Shown in pieces: positions 63,001 to 64,000 of a stretch of 64,000 bases of DNA. Numbering within the stretch: position 1 is the stretch's first letter; every line of letters begins with the position of its first letter. Where the stretch lies: positions 744,001-808,000 of the forward strand of contig JAIWZP010000008.1 in NCBI GenBank assembly GCA_025201375.1, given 5' to 3'. This stretch comes from Gongronella butleri (taxonomy: Eukaryota > Mucoromycota > Mucoromycetes > Mucorales > Cunninghamellaceae). The translations under genes and the position numbers were made by a program. The notes below the pieces were generated by a model, which was not told the origin of the DNA, did no database searches, and saw only the letters and a program-made list of their open reading frames with translations.

Positions 63001-63255
63001 AATGGCGGTATATTTGGTGAAAATCGAGGTCGAGGATCGAAAAGAGTGTTTTAGTTGCTGGATATGGTTATCGGGGATGTTGGGTTGGCGTCCCTTGTAT
63101 ACTTCTTGAAGCAAGAGAATATCCAAGGATAGGTGTGTGGATCGAAGATATTTGGTGAAGTGTCGGTATCGGCGGGTGCTAAGCGTGTCGGGGGTGGTGT
63201 CCTTGAATACGCTACGCGCATTCAAGGACGCCAAATGTAAATGGTCTCTACTCAT
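59815..63255 (-). CDS. LINE ORF2: endonuclease and reverse transcriptase
   Basis: 1146 codons open. The N-terminal endonuclease shows LASLNARSV (residue 9 on), ILLLQEVY (46-53), GGDFNVHLHN (about 161-170), SLVDYIW and DHRLLRLDI, the order of the exonuclease-endonuclease-phosphatase fold that nicks target DNA. The reverse transcriptase shows KSPGPDGLPFEVYIW, NWRPLSMINADAKI, QTGFVAGRHISSNG, RQGDPLSPLLFNMM and the catalytic YADD at residues 726-729 (VLAYADDIAII). These are the usual functions for target-primed reverse transcription. The start overlaps the ORF1 stop. The C-terminal part after about residue 1065 is out of frame with the conserved zinc-knuckle tail. Confidence 0.92.
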   Translation of the reverse strand: MSRDHLHLASLNARSVFKDTTPDTLSTRRYRHFTKYLRSTHLSLDILLLQEVYKGRQPNIPDNHIQQLKHSFRSSTSIFTKYTAIVLLHPRLAIIDACITADQRVIWAKITDSNTNMTYNVVSIYAPASDDHKKRAFWHSFTSLPFFPNDDTDFSNEHWLIGGDFNVHLHNHGEARWIAHIRNWFLAAGLHDTALDDAPSFQRGTTLSLVDYIWTSKSILPGTRRLPNEYVPDNFTDHRLLRLDIAPLTNTTGPGMWRFNTFLLENSSFCDITLAAISMYLGRVTDETTPEEYITLWENLKTIIGDIARDMDPKIASNHRRQWRDYQRTEKKLVSDAAKRNAPTPTLIAHQKAMNEWIDGDMERLITRSATRWAEKGERSNAYFYKTIRARNAAQTMSAVQRPDGSLATSPEDILHTARDFYVSLYSPEDRDKTASREILSAMPSSVRFTMGECEKLLESPSPELIVEMLKHVPLRKSPGPDGLPFEVYIWLFGVCPAALDLFTRVLTNALDAHIPPSWQKTRMLLLYKKKEPSDLRNWRPLSMINADAKIFTRLLADRLRSPLARVIHPAQTGFVAGRHISSNGWTVQALMEQQRHLVKRGSRSSSVLACLDQEKAYDRVHPGYMTDVLKTFNVPRKLRKCMTSLFFGTNVTLMINGYGATPFRQARGLRQGDPLSPLLFNMMIEPLLRAIIRNEQLRGIAPFPMGNRRQTSTDHSPLHVKVLAYADDIAIILRNAQDWRTLMLIYEKYARASNARLNVTKTELISLSGNPIPQWASVRHETGAQWHDKLSPHAARYLGYPLYSTEAQLIDFLDSLMNKIRAHAVILKRRRLSLRGTSLVTNSLILSKTWHVLRVTPVPPQWLTALRAVTRSILMPFTPTTACWTIATLPKIDGGLGAIDPMTQQKVLQLRLLQRFTSHLTTTSDPLFSLLRGMLNRGYGDVDIWTAATTPKPRNALTFPWKKRMNLLLSPLRDTPGWASDPLTERVHLHTPQAKKPVPFAKLTTKILRQTMHPRYQPAPPPSDHSYVTPPVPLYRQDCTIHDWKRLWGHLDISHRTLTIWWRFSTVVCQQPNTYTATTLTSQPPRNAALAHAHVKTTCIFCSNVAQNLRFGTENALNSMYTLPTTQLDNGSADPPSAPATSSPS

Positions 63256-64000
63256 TGATGAGTAGAGGAAGCAGCCCCTTGCGGGTCTACTTCCATGCCA
63301 TCTGCAGTGGCATCCGCGCGCGCGTCGTCGTGCGCGCCTTCCATGTTGTGGTCTTCGAGGTCCATCTGCGCATCCGCCTCGTTCGGATGGGAACGAGTGC
63401 GAGAGGAGACTGGCGATTGCGATTTAGTTGTCGATGGATTGCGGGTCGTGGTGTCGATGGTGACGGCGTATGGGTGGACATCCTTGGGATCAAAGGTGCC
63501 ATCCATCGGGTCGTCGTTGTCATCAATGACTGGTTCAAGCTCGGTCGATGCGTCAGATGCCGAGTTGGTCGTCGCGGGTTGTTGTTCAAGGTCAATGTCG
63601 TCACTGTCGCTAGGGGACGTCGTGTCTGACTCTGTGTCAGGCTCGGCACGCTTTGCCCCCACTTGGGGCGGCACGCTAGGTTTGGGCGAGGGTGCTGGGC
63701 GGCGGTCTGAGCCATATTTCGAAATGGGACGGGCGCAATTGCCAACAAACGGGCCAAAGGTCTCTTCAAGCAACTGGTAGGCTTCGACGTGGTGAGCAAA
63801 GGAGTGCTCTGGGAATTCAAAGACGACAGCATCGGGTTGCAGCGCGTTTTGCAGGTACGAGGCTGCGCGTGTCAGGGTCCACAGGGATTGCATATCGGCA
63901 TCGGCATAGATTTCGTGTCGTGTGATCTTGTCAAGGCCATGGACGGCTCGGCGGTTGAGAGATGTCGGCACGATCTTTCTTTCCATGCTTCGTTTGACGA
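63252..64000 (-). CDS. LINE ORF1 (gag-like), possibly 5'-truncated by the window edge
   Basis: The frame is open from the window edge; the first ATG visible is at 63986, giving at least 244 aa. The protein begins with a structured part (HEIYADADMQSLWTLTR, VVFEFPEHSFAHHVEAYQLL) that resembles a small RNA-binding-like fold by spacing only. It continues with an acidic, Pro/Ser/Thr-rich region containing several Asp runs. No CCHC knuckle is visible in this part. The stop TGA overlaps the ATG of ORF2 as ATGA. ORF1 proteins of LINEs bind the element RNA; this role is by position. A start further upstream, outside the window, cannot be excluded. Confidence 0.65.
   Translation of the reverse strand, partial: VKRSMERKIVPTSLNRRAVHGLDKITRHEIYADADMQSLWTLTRAASYLQNALQPDAVVFEFPEHSFAHHVEAYQLLEETFGPFVGNCARPISKYGSDRRPAPSPKPSVPPQVGAKRAEPDTESDTTSPSDSDDIDLEQQPATTNSASDASTELEPVIDDNDDPMDGTFDPKDVHPYAVTIDTTTRNPSTTKSQSPVSSRTRSHPNEADAQMDLEDHNMEGAHDDARADATADGMEVDPQGAASSTHQ

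Larger units (their letters stand above)
59616..64000 (-). mobile_element. Bicistronic LINE-type non-LTR retrotransposon, 5' end beyond window
   Basis: Minus-strand element with ORF1, overlapping ORF2 (apurinic-type endonuclease plus reverse transcriptase), a zinc-knuckle coding tail in a shifted frame, a short 3' UTR and a 15-base poly(A) tail, seen as T at 59616-59630. There are no long terminal repeats. The 3' end is complete and the 5' end lies right of the window. Only one long-ORF2 interruption was noticed, so the insertion is young. Confidence 0.88.

Overview
The window is nuclear DNA of a filamentous fungus, most likely an early-diverging one such as Mucoromycota. This is inferred from gene content, not from a marker gene. 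The evidence is fungus-specific proteins (DASH subunit Duo1, Yap-type bZIP factors, a FACT subunit without HMG box, GH18 chitinases with CBM19 modules), many short spliceosomal introns (58-130 nt) with long T or A runs, and a LINE retrotransposon. No prokaryotic, organellar or viral genes were seen. Spliced gene models below were built by hand from GT..AG junctions; every complete spliced model has a total length divisible by three.  Layout, left to right: the 3' end of a methylcrotonoyl-CoA carboxylase beta gene; a kinetochore/microtubule pair (duo1 and a 17-exon XMAP215/Stu2 gene) around a small respiratory-chain gene (B12D/NDUFA4 type); a GATA factor; a 4.6 kb gene-poor tract; two head-to-head paralogous bZIP genes that both carry a DUF3425-like C-terminal region; a second gene-poor tract with a tandem repeat array; a tiny His/Cys-rich protein; an acidic disordered protein ending in a CaaX box and using a GC-AG intron; Mss4/Dss4; Tah18/NDOR1; Epl1 (NuA4) and Pob3 (FACT).  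The last third holds three tandem, co-oriented secreted chitinase genes with identical intron positions, separated by gene-poor spacers. They are followed by a secreted protein made of two families of short repeats. The window ends in a bicistronic LINE on the minus strand: ORF1, overlapping ORF2 (endonuclease plus reverse transcriptase), a frameshifted zinc-knuckle tail and a poly(A) end.  The gene-poor tracts (14.3-18.9, 24.8-28.7, 35.1-38.4, 47.8-51.5 kb) are not empty. They share diverged copies of at least three unnamed non-coding repeat families with each other, which is the least explained part of the window. The genes with the least explained function are the His/Cys-rich peptide, the CaaX protein and the secreted repeat protein beside the chitinases.
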